DNA of 64,000 nucleotides from an uncultured Anaeroplasmataceae bacterium (GTDB taxonomy: Bacteria > Bacillota_I > Bacilli_A > Acholeplasmatales > Anaeroplasmataceae), in NCBI GenBank assembly GCA_949840955.1, contig CATKXV010000005.1, positions 1-64,000 on the forward strand, in the 5' to 3' direction. Made by a program: the position numbers and the translations under genes. Positions 39,360 to 47,795 of the stretch are shown piece after piece. Under the pieces are notes generated by a model. It made no database searches. It was given only the letters and a program-made list of their open reading frames with translations, and was not told the DNA's origin. Position 1 is the first letter of the stretch. Each line of letters begins with the position of its first letter.

Positions 39360-41256
39360 ATACTTTTACCTCACTACTAAATAATTCAGGTTGGTCTGTT
39401 ATCATTTCTAATTTAATTCTTTGGTTTTTATTGAGCACCAACTTTATTTTTCTTCTGCCTATAATTTGTACACTCTCCCCATTTAAAGTACAGGCCTTGA
39501 CATGTACAGGTGTTTTAGAGCCTGCATCATCTAATGCATAGATTTCCAAAACAGCTTCAGTTTCCTCAAAGGTAGAGGTAAAAATGATAGCATACATTTG
39601 CATTTTTTTATTTATGCATATTAAACGATAGCTCATCCCCTTTAATTCAGAATATTTAACAGTATTGTGATGCACTTGATTTGATTCGGATTTTTCAGAT
39701 GTGGTATCCCTTTTGACGTCTCCTTTAATTCCTGCTTCATTTTTCTCTGATAAAGGTCTGTTTTCTGTAGTAAAATCTAAATCATCATCTAAATGCTCCT
39801 CATCTCCATTTTCATCTTGGACATATGCAGTCATAACCAATTCACTTGATTTAACTTTTTTAGTAGAAATTGTTGGTTTATCTAAAATCGTTTTTTCAAT
39901 GACATCAAGGGTTTGATTTTCTTGATTCTCTACACCTGGAATGAAGTTTCCTGCTCCTTCTACATCCGTTTGAAAGTTTATACTTGATGAAAGATGCATT
40001 GTGATGCGTTCTCTAATAGATTCTAGTAAAATACGATATACCTCTCGAATTTGAGCACGTTCTGCATCATCCTCAACACGATTAAATTCCCAATTTGTAT
40101 GCTGAGCATTTTCTATATTTCTAAGCATAGCATTCAATTTATTATCTTCTATGATACACATCGCACTACAAGGTAGTGTAGATATTTTTTCTATATCTCG
40201 TATTTTCATAAAAGGATATCGAATCATAACACATCCGTTGGTTGCTAAATGCTCATTTTCTGCATTAAACTCCATAAGATAAAGCTTGACTTTTCCTAAA
40301 TATTCTAAATCAATTACATCCTCATATCTATGCTCAGCATCTGTTAATAATAAATACTGAGATATAATTGATTTTCTACTTGCTTTATTAATGAGTTCTT
40401 CATTGTAAACTACAGATTCTAAATGCTTTTTATCTAATACAATATCCTCAACAGAAACCTCTAAATCTCCAAAGGCAATAGCACTTATAAAGCTTTCTAA
40501 TATTTTTGAAATGATTTCTGTTTTCCATTCAGAAGAATTTTTAAAGCCTAGGATAAATATATCTGTACCTGTTTGTCCTTTACGATTAAAGCTTTTATCT
40601 ATATTAAATTCTCCAGCAATAGGTTCATTTTTATCAGATGCACCATAATATCCTATACCTATTGTTTTTTCAGTTGTACCCTCTTGTTTTGCAGAACAAA
40701 GCTTACAAATTCCCTGATACCCAGTTTCATCTTTTTCAGTGATCGTTGAATAAAATACGGTATTAAATTGAGAGGTAACAAAGGTTGCAAATTTACCAAT
40801 TCCTTTGGAACCACCACTTGTTGCAGACTTATTGGATAAGCCTGAACCATGAACCATATAATGCCATGGGGTGTCATCTCCACCACTAACACCTACAAGC
40901 CCTTTGGTATTGAAATCACTGATTCGAAGACAATCAATATCTTCCTTTTGAATTTGATCGTACATTTTTTCTAGTTGATCAAATATTTTCTTATTTGTCG
41001 TCCATGTCTCCTTACAAGCTAGAATCTGCTTGTCAATTTCTTCAATATGTGGTATTTCTTCTCGTTTTATTGTAAAGGATTTAAATTCTATCCTTACAGG
41101 CTTTTTTAAATTGGATTTCTTTGCATCTATTGAATTTTGACATAGCTCTCTAGCTAATGAAGAAATTGGATCTCTTTTAAAGGTTTCCATATCGGCAGTA
41201 TCTAACCCTTGATCCTGTGTATATCCATTCCCTGGAAATCTCCATTTGTTTTCCAT
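39346..41256 (-). CDS. GHKL ATPase (MutL/MORC-like) protein
   Basis: N-box LARELCQNSIDAK, G1 LRISDFNTKG, G2 GGSKGIGKFATF. Confidence 0.8.
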   Translation of the reverse strand: MENKWRFPGNGYTQDQGLDTADMETFKRDPISSLARELCQNSIDAKKSNLKKPVRIEFKSFTIKREEIPHIEEIDKQILACKETWTTNKKIFDQLEKMYDQIQKEDIDCLRISDFNTKGLVGVSGGDDTPWHYMVHGSGLSNKSATSGGSKGIGKFATFVTSQFNTVFYSTITEKDETGYQGICKLCSAKQEGTTEKTIGIGYYGASDKNEPIAGEFNIDKSFNRKGQTGTDIFILGFKNSSEWKTEIISKILESFISAIAFGDLEVSVEDIVLDKKHLESVVYNEELINKASRKSIISQYLLLTDAEHRYEDVIDLEYLGKVKLYLMEFNAENEHLATNGCVMIRYPFMKIRDIEKISTLPCSAMCIIEDNKLNAMLRNIENAQHTNWEFNRVEDDAERAQIREVYRILLESIRERITMHLSSSINFQTDVEGAGNFIPGVENQENQTLDVIEKTILDKPTISTKKVKSSELVMTAYVQDENGDEEHLDDDLDFTTENRPLSEKNEAGIKGDVKRDTTSEKSESNQVHHNTVKYSELKGMSYRLICINKKMQMYAIIFTSTFEETEAVLEIYALDDAGSKTPVHVKACTLNGESVQIIGRRKIKLVLNKNQRIKLEMITDQPELFSSEVKVYACR

Positions 41257-41426
41257 AATAGATCAACTCCTTGTACTTAATTATTGGTTGTATCTAGAAT
41301 AATTTCTATTGATTCACAACCATCAAAAATCAATAAAAAATTTCATAAACTGTATATAATTATCACTTTAAATTTTACCATTTATTCAACAATAAATAAA
41401 GGCAATTTTTAAAAAATAATCAGTTG

Positions 41427-41472
41427 CCACTTAGAAATCAATTTATATAAAATGCATTTTTATATATCTTTT
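41427..41472 (-). pseudogene. Remnant of the 3' end of a Fic gene like that at 46598-47653
   Basis: CCACTTAGAAATCAATTTATATAAAATGCATTTTTATATAT vs intact CCACTTAGACATCAATTCATATAAGAAAGCATTTTTATATAT at 46601-46647. Confidence 0.7.
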
Positions 41473-41532
41473 AACTTATTCTGCGACTTCTTATACCATC
41501 AAGCGATTAACTATTACAAAGTTTATGTTTTT

Positions 41533-41640
41533 TTATTTTACAATCCAATGCCCTGTTTTATCAGAGCCACCTTCTTTATATATGTTATTATACCATTTAA
41601 CTATAGATATTAAAATAAAAAATTTATAGCAAAGTGATTT
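41533..41640 (-). pseudogene. Deletion scar of a Fic gene like that at 50142-51215 (3' end joined to 5' flank)
   Basis: 41533-41568 matches 50143-50178 (GSDKTGHWIVK*), then 41568-41640 matches 51223 onward (CACCTTCTTTATATxTGTTATTATACCATTT). Confidence 0.8.
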
Positions 41641-41766
41641 GAATTTGTCTTATACTTTTCTCAATTTTTTTGATTATTTAAGCACTTTTTAAGTAATTAA
41701 TACCAACAAAAAAAGTTGTCAATGACTTACTGACAACTGATAAAAGTTTCATTATTCATAATGAGG

Positions 41767-42009
41767 CTACAATTGAATAACTTTAATAGTTTTCTCCATT
41801 TCATAAACCTGGTAAACTAAACGATGTTGCACATTGATCCTTCTAGAATATGTATTATTCACATTCATAAGTTTCTCGTATGAAGGAAGTATTGAAAAAG
41901 GATTACTCTCAATCAATTCCAAAAGAGCTCTAACTTTTTTTAATAAAACTGGATTAGCCTTAATTTTTTCAAAATCTTTAATGGCTTGTTTCGTGAAAAC
42001 TATTTCCAT
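41767..42009 (-). pseudogene. yoeB: YoeB/Txe-family toxin, truncated by an amber codon before the catalytic HY(E) tail
   Basis: KLMNVNNTYSRRINVQHRLVYQVYEMEKTIKVIQL then TAG CCT CAT TAT GAA TAA (=*PHYE*). Confidence 0.85.
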
Positions 42010-42242
42010 TCCAATTTCTCACACTCTTCTAATGGTGTGTTAGCTCCTTCTATAATACTTTCATACATTCCTGATATACCTGCTAAGTATAACGTTTCTA
42101 AAAGTGAATTATAATCTTCTTCGCTTAGCATAATTACATTACCATCTTTTGTATTAATATTTATAATATTATTGTATTTAATACAGGAAGCAGCCAATTT
42201 GAACAATTCAGATCTTGCAGATGTAATATTTGTGTTTTGCAT
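42000..42242 (-). CDS. yefM: Phd/YefM-family antitoxin
   Basis: MQNTNITSARSELFKLAASCIKYNNIININTKDGNVIMLSEEDYNSLLETLYLAG; overlaps toxin start. Confidence 0.88.
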   Translation of the reverse strand: MQNTNITSARSELFKLAASCIKYNNIININTKDGNVIMLSEEDYNSLLETLYLAGISGMYESIIEGANTPLEECEKLEWK

Positions 42243-42258
42243 AGTGAACACCTCTTTC

Positions 42259-42278
42259 ATGTACATTATAGCGTACAT
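42259..42278. promoter_or_regulatory. Likely YefM operator
   Basis: Inverted repeat ATGTAC-N8-GTACAT just upstream of antitoxin start. Confidence 0.6.
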
Positions 42279-42459
42279 TTTATTATATATCAATGTAATT
42301 TATAAAATTCAATCATACAAAAAACAGCTATTTATACTGTTTTAGATAAAAAAGGGACTAGTTATGAATTAAAGTGAATTTTTTTGTGTAAATTTATTTC
42401 ACTTATTAAATGAATTAAAGCTTAATTCTTTTTAGTACTCCTAATTTTAATAATAATTG

Positions 42460-42482
42460 CAAACAAAAAACAAGCTACGATT
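42460..42482 (-). terminator. Intrinsic terminator
   Basis: Minus strand CAAGCTA-atcg-TAGCTTG then TTTTTT. Confidence 0.75.
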
Positions 42483-42502
42483 AGCTTGCAAATAAGATGT
42501 TA

Positions 42503-42709
42503 TTAGAATCCAAATGGAACATTGCCCATAGGTGGAACAATTCCTTGGAAATTTTGTGGATTAACATTTGGTGTAGCAGGTTGTGGACCAAATGGGTCTG
42601 TACCTACATTTCCCTGATATTGTCCTGGCATCATAGGTTGTTGTGGATATTGTGGATATAATATAGGTTGCTGGTACATTGGCTGTCCTTGTACATATTC
42701 ATTAATCAT
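42503..42709 (-). pseudogene. Pro/Gln-rich C-terminal tail, probably of a truncated larger gene
   Basis: QGQPMYQQPILYPQYPQQPMMPGQYQGN; frame extends upstream without a start (HVVNNCVKRHINIPTYSTSAENVMINEYVQGQP) to a stop near 42785. Confidence 0.5.
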
Positions 42710-42862
42710 TACATTTTCAGCTGATGTAGAATATGTAGGAATATTGATATGACGCTTTACACAATTATTTACTACATGTGTTTATATCAATTTAACTGTG
42801 TAATTAGAAATCATCTAAATTCTTTTGCTTCTTCAGTCATTTTCTATTCTTCCTTCTTGATT

Positions 42863-43404
42863 TTATAATTTAGTCCAACTATCAAGTAATTTATTAATTT
42901 CATTTAAATCTTTAGTTTCTAAGTAAATAGCACCTATCATTGCTTCTACAGCAGTTTCGATGAATTTATGTGGACTTTCTTTTTTATTTCCACCACTGGT
43001 TTTTTGTGGCTTAATATAATCATAATTATTCATAATCGACTTATCATTTTTATCATACCTAATAAAATCTAATAGTGAATAATGCTTTGCAATAATAGTT
43101 ACCCATCGTTCATCCGTTACATATTTTTCAATTTCTTTAGATAACTGGTCACATTATCTAAATATATTCCAGCATAACAAAATTTTATTAATGCATCCCC
43201 ATATGTAGCAAGTTCAAAGGCAGTATCTTTATCTTCTAAACTATGATCAATATTTTTATATGACTGAGCAGTTAATACTCTTTGAACCAACTTTGATTCT
43301 TTATTTTCTAACCATTCTTCAAATAAATCCATCTTAATACTTCCTGTTTTTAATAATCGCATTAAAAAGTCACTATTGTTTAATCTTTTAATTTTATTAA
43401 ACAT
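42863..43404 (-). pseudogene. RNase III-like domain protein interrupted by one frameshift near 43155
   Basis: Frame 1: ...DTAFELATYGDALIKFCYAGIYLDNV; after a -1 shift: DQLSKEIEKYVTDERWVTIIAKHYSLLDFIRYDKNDKSIMNNYDYIKPQKTSGGNKKESPHKFIETAVEAMIGAIYLETKDLNEINKLLDSWTKL*. Confidence 0.8.
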
Positions 43405-44309
43405 TTTTCTTTTAAAAATTGTTTAATATCATTATTCTTTTCTTCATAATAGTCAATTAGAAGTTTTTTATATTCACTAACAAGCTCGGCAGGAATTACA
43501 ATAAGACCATAGCCTCTACTAATCATATAGTGATTAGCAAATAAAACTGCAGTTCTCTTATTTCCATCTAAAAAGATTTGAGTTTTCATAATATATAGTA
43601 AAAGATCTATCGTTGTATCAATCACATCATTAGAGGAATTGATTATCTCATGAATCCTCTCTTTAACTCTTGTCTCAAATGGAATAGGAGGAATATAAGT
43701 AGATCCCCCTATGGATACGGGAATACTTCTAACCTTGCCAGCAGAATATGAAAAACCATCTTCAACTATAGAGTTAATTTGGCATAGCACCGCAAAATTA
43801 CTAGGATATGTAATAACTCCTTCATTCATTATGAATTCCCAAGTTTTTTTTAAGTTTATGACTTTAGCTATATCGTATGCAGTCATATCCTTTACAATTC
43901 CACCATTAACAATAGTCTCAGTATCTGAATATGTAGTAGTAACACCTTCAAGTATAGACTGCTTATATATTGAATCAACTAGATTTCTTCTAGCTAAATC
44001 CAAATTTAATTTAACATCATCTGTCAATTCAAGATTAACAAATTCTAAAGATCCTAGTTCTTTATTGATTTCTCTTAATCTTTTTTTATATTGCTTAGCT
44101 AAATTATTATTTTCTAATATTACATTATGTAACTCTTCACTATATTCACCAGCATATTTCGTTTGACTCATACCATTATCTCTATAATGAACATAGATAT
44201 ACTTCTTCTCAATATTCCTTCTAATTTCTATAGAACCATATATCATTTTATTTAGTCTAGATGTTAAAACTTCTTTTTCATGTAATAATTCTGTTATAGA
44301 CATTTTCAT
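43380..44309 (-). CDS. Fic/DOC-fold protein with degenerate active-site motif
   Basis: KTQIFLDGNKRTAVLFANHYM where canonical HPFxDGNGR/HPFxDGNKR has Gln in place of His. Confidence 0.75.
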   Translation of the reverse strand: MKMSITELLHEKEVLTSRLNKMIYGSIEIRRNIEKKYIYVHYRDNGMSQTKYAGEYSEELHNVILENNNLAKQYKKRLREINKELGSLEFVNLELTDDVKLNLDLARRNLVDSIYKQSILEGVTTTYSDTETIVNGGIVKDMTAYDIAKVINLKKTWEFIMNEGVITYPSNFAVLCQINSIVEDGFSYSAGKVRSIPVSIGGSTYIPPIPFETRVKERIHEIINSSNDVIDTTIDLLLYIMKTQIFLDGNKRTAVLFANHYMISRGYGLIVIPAELVSEYKKLLIDYYEEKNNDIKQFLKEKCLIKLKD

Positions 44310-44492
44310 ATGAACAACCTCCTATATGAAACTTTTTTTAATTTTTGTTTCACATAAATTTATGATTAAAAATCGATAAAAAGCCACATAGCAAGTTTTA
44401 AGAGTATATTAAATTATCTTCTGTGTAGTATATAGACTATAAATAAATTGATGTGTATACCAGCTATAAATTTTAATAAGTGTAAACAAAGA

Positions 44493-44555
44493 AAAACACC
44501 TCACTTTTTTGATATAATGGAATTGCCTAAAAACCATATCAAAGTGAGGTGTTTT
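44493..44555. repeat. Long inverted repeat immediately 5' of an ATG (candidate IS end)
   Basis: AAAACACCTCACTTT-ttt-GATAT ... ATATC-AAAGTGAGGTGTTTT-ATG. Confidence 0.85.
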
Positions 44556-44724
44556 ATGTTAGATTTTGAACTGTTAAAAAAATCAAATATTAAAGCGGAT
44601 AAAAGAAATAGTTCTCCTTGCATCTCACACAAATTAAATTCTATTGAATCATACTCTTTATTTAATTTTTGTAGTTTATCAATATATTTTCTTACACTTC
44701 TATAGTGATATACAATTTTTAAGC

Positions 44725-45996
44725 TTAGCACAACAATAAATTTTCTATTTTAATAACGTCCTTTGTCTTTGCAAAGACTTCAGGATCTTGCTTGTGTTTA
44801 TAAAGTGCTTCTGCCATTTTCTTACATATACTTATAGAATCTGATAAAGATATTCCTGAAAAAAGAAATATTGGGATATTATATTCGTTAACTAGTAGTT
44901 TAAATGTTAAACCATTAATTTTAAATCCTTCAAAAAATATTTCATCAAACAGATGAGTACTCCCCGCAGAACCATCATATATGCTTTCCATATATAAAAC
45001 AGCCAATATCCAGTAAACAAACCAAGCAGTGGCATCTTTTGATGAAAGAGATATCCCATAAATAAAATCATTTATTGAAAAACTAAGGCAAGCATAGAAT
45101 CCATCTTCTGAAGAATTAAGTTCAAATACTATATCATTATATTCAATCTTTTTATTATCAATGGGAACTATTTTTTTCATATGCCAATAATCCACTGGCA
45201 ATTCATCTATTGCTAACTCTAAAAATTCTTTTATATAAACATGCTGAAAGGTATCTTCTATATACCAATCAGCATCTTCTAATTTCTCATCAACAAAAAA
45301 AGTATACTCTTTCCCAAAATCTTTGCTATATGTTGCTTTAGCACATAGAAGTTTTGTTCCATTTGTCATTGCATCTATTCTTTTCTTAAAGGAATCCGAA
45401 TTTATTAAATCATGTACTTTTATCATTTGTTCTTCTGATAAAGGTTTTCCAAAATTTTTTTTGAAATGGGCTGCATTAATTTTAATAGGATTAATCTCTT
45501 CATTTTTAGGAATGATTACTAAGCATTTATTCATCTCACAAATCAACTGGTCATAAAATTCTTGAATTTCTTCTTTATCTAGTGTGATGCACCATTGCTC
45601 TCCACAGTATACTCCATTAGATGAAAATTCAATAATAACATCTAAAAGTAATGGATGCTTTAAAACACCACCCTTGACATATAAAAGGGTTGATCCTTCT
45701 TCTTTTGGATGTTCTTCATAGGGCAAATGTACTCTAAAATTCAATTCGGGTTCTGTAAAACTTATTTCCTTTTCATCAATCGTTTCTTCATCTAAAATAC
45801 GTTTTAGCCATTTTGCAAGGTAATTGACTTCATAACCCATCAAAAACTCATTTGTTTGGTCAAAATTAATATAGTCATTATGAATCGCTATGCGAATATC
45901 ACACCATCTATATCCATTTTCAGTGTCTTCATCATAATAAGTTTTCAGTTCAATTGCCAATTCTGTTACTTCCTCATTTAATAATAATTTTGGCAT
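44725..45996 (-). CDS. Hypothetical protein (start re-set to MPKLLLNEEVTELAIELK)
   Basis: AAAGGAGGT upstream of ATG 45996; ORF track fused it to an upstream fragment. Confidence 0.7.
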   Translation of the reverse strand: MPKLLLNEEVTELAIELKTYYDEDTENGYRWCDIRIAIHNDYINFDQTNEFLMGYEVNYLAKWLKRILDEETIDEKEISFTEPELNFRVHLPYEEHPKEEGSTLLYVKGGVLKHPLLLDVIIEFSSNGVYCGEQWCITLDKEEIQEFYDQLICEMNKCLVIIPKNEEINPIKINAAHFKKNFGKPLSEEQMIKVHDLINSDSFKKRIDAMTNGTKLLCAKATYSKDFGKEYTFFVDEKLEDADWYIEDTFQHVYIKEFLELAIDELPVDYWHMKKIVPIDNKKIEYNDIVFELNSSEDGFYACLSFSINDFIYGISLSSKDATAWFVYWILAVLYMESIYDGSAGSTHLFDEIFFEGFKINGLTFKLLVNEYNIPIFLFSGISLSDSISICKKMAEALYKHKQDPEVFAKTKDVIKIENLLLC

Positions 45997-46320
45997 AAAT
46001 AATACCTCCTTTTTAGAGTAATTTAAATATGTTGATAGGGTTAGAGTATACCAACTTATAATAAAATTTAAAATGTTTTTTATGATCTCTATAGGTTTTC
46101 TTTTATCCTCTTCTATTTTAAGAAATAATTCATCTTTATATCCCATTATTAGTTCAACTATAGAATTCTCTCTCCCTTTATCCATTAATATATCAATGTC
46201 AACTGAAAATCGATTGAATTCATTCAACAAGAGCATTAATGAAGTACCACCCTTAAAGATAAAAATATAATTATTTATCATTTGTAATTCATGCATTTTC
46301 ATTGGCATCACCATTTTCAA
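45997..46320 (-). pseudogene. Fragment of AbiEii/AbiGii-type nucleotidyltransferase toxin
   Basis: MINNYIFIFKGGTSLMLLLNEFNRFSVDIDILMDKGREN; GGTSL and DID motifs, rest of domain missing. Confidence 0.7.
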
Positions 46321-46510
46321 ATTTTTGGGGCATTTTTGATTTATGCCCCGTTTATTTGATTTTAAGCAATAGGATTTGGATGATTTTAAATAAAAAACTA
46401 CAAACAGAGAGATAAATTCTCTTTTTGTAGTAAATTCAAGTCCAATACTTGAGACATTTTTTAAGCCATAGTAATTTGTTTTTTAAAATTATAATTGATA
46501 GTACATCATA

Positions 46511-46559
46511 TTTCCTTATCCCTGTATTATTAATTACCACTTCTTTTACTAATTTGTTG
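46511..46559 (-). pseudogene. Fragment homologous to the 3' end of the serine recombinase at 51386-52816
   Basis: NKLVKEVVINNTGIRKY vs NKLVKEVVVKNTGKRKY; near-identical DNA to 51431-51479. Confidence 0.8.
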
Positions 46560-46597
46560 TGTACATCTCGACTTAACAATGTAATTATAAATCTTAT

Positions 46598-47653
46598 TTA
46601 CCACTTAGACATCAATTCATATAAGAAAGCATTTTTATATATTTTTTCCTTTCCTACTTTTTCTTCAATTAAAAAACCAGCATCTACAAGTTCATGTAAA
46701 TATTTAGAGGCAGTATTTCTTGTTATATTTAAATTATTCCTTAAATACTCATTCTTAGTATAGAAATCATAAAACAAATAATTTATTAATTCCATAGAAA
46801 ATATTTTAGAACATTTATCCTGAATCAAAATGCTAGCCTTTTCCATTGAATTTTTAAAACTTTCAATAAATTCAATAGTGAATTGGCTCATTTCTTCAAC
46901 ACCCTTGATCATATACAATAAATAATCTTTAATATATTTATCATCTAGTCTCATATTATATAAGCATTCATAGTAAGTGGATTTTGTCTGATTGATATAT
47001 TTACTTAAATATAAAATTGGCAAGTTTAATTTCTTTTCTAATATTAAATACAATACATTTAATATTCTTCCAGTTCTACCATTTCCATCATGAAAAGGAT
47101 GAATGGATTCAAATTGATAATGAATCATAGCCATTTTAATTATAGGATCCACATCCTCTAATTCCGGATAATTGATATATCTTTCTAGATTACTCATATA
47201 ATCTCTGATTTCAGATTCACTTTGTGGTGGAGAATGTAAAACCTCTTTTGTCTTAGTATTTAAAATTACCGTGTCTGGAATTTTTCTAATACCTCCAACA
47301 TTTGGTTCTATTATAGAGTGAATATCAACTATCATATTCGTAGATATATATCCCTTATCTAATAAATTTGAGTATCCAGTTAAAATAGCCTGCCTATAAC
47401 CAACAACCTCTTTTGAATTAGCATTGTTTGTTTTCAAAGTGATTTCTTTAAAAATTTCATCAAATGTTGTAACGATATTTTCTATTTCGCTTGACTCTTT
47501 AGCCTCACCCAAAGTAACTGCATTCAAAATAATATGAGGATTAGGTAAAAGTCTTATTAATCCATTTAATTCACCTAATTTATTATTAGCTTTAGATAAG
47601 GCTTTTAAAATATCAACATCATCATAATTATACTGAATTGGTAATTTGTGCAT
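46598..47653 (-). CDS. Fic-family protein (canonical FIC motif, class II-type inhibitory helix, C-terminal wHTH)
   Basis: IHPFHDGNGRTGRILN; SSEIEN inhibitory motif. Confidence 0.93.
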   Translation of the reverse strand: MHKLPIQYNYDDVDILKALSKANNKLGELNGLIRLLPNPHIILNAVTLGEAKESSEIENIVTTFDEIFKEITLKTNNANSKEVVGYRQAILTGYSNLLDKGYISTNMIVDIHSIIEPNVGGIRKIPDTVILNTKTKEVLHSPPQSESEIRDYMSNLERYINYPELEDVDPIIKMAMIHYQFESIHPFHDGNGRTGRILNVLYLILEKKLNLPILYLSKYINQTKSTYYECLYNMRLDDKYIKDYLLYMIKGVEEMSQFTIEFIESFKNSMEKASILIQDKCSKIFSMELINYLFYDFYTKNEYLRNNLNITRNTASKYLHELVDAGFLIEEKVGKEKIYKNAFLYELMSKW

Positions 47654-47795
47654 ATTAACACCTCTTGCTCAAATTTTATCATTTTTTGTGCACGTTGTCA
47701 ATGCCTGCACAAAATAGTTTTGTTGTTAATGCTATTGCATTAATTTCATTTGAATTGTCATTTCATAGTTCATAAATCCCTTATATACCATAATT

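Noticed and set aside
42863-43404. Programmed -1 frameshift in the RNase III-like gene
   Set aside because: No X-XXY-YYZ slippery site or downstream pseudoknot recognised; simple indel favoured.
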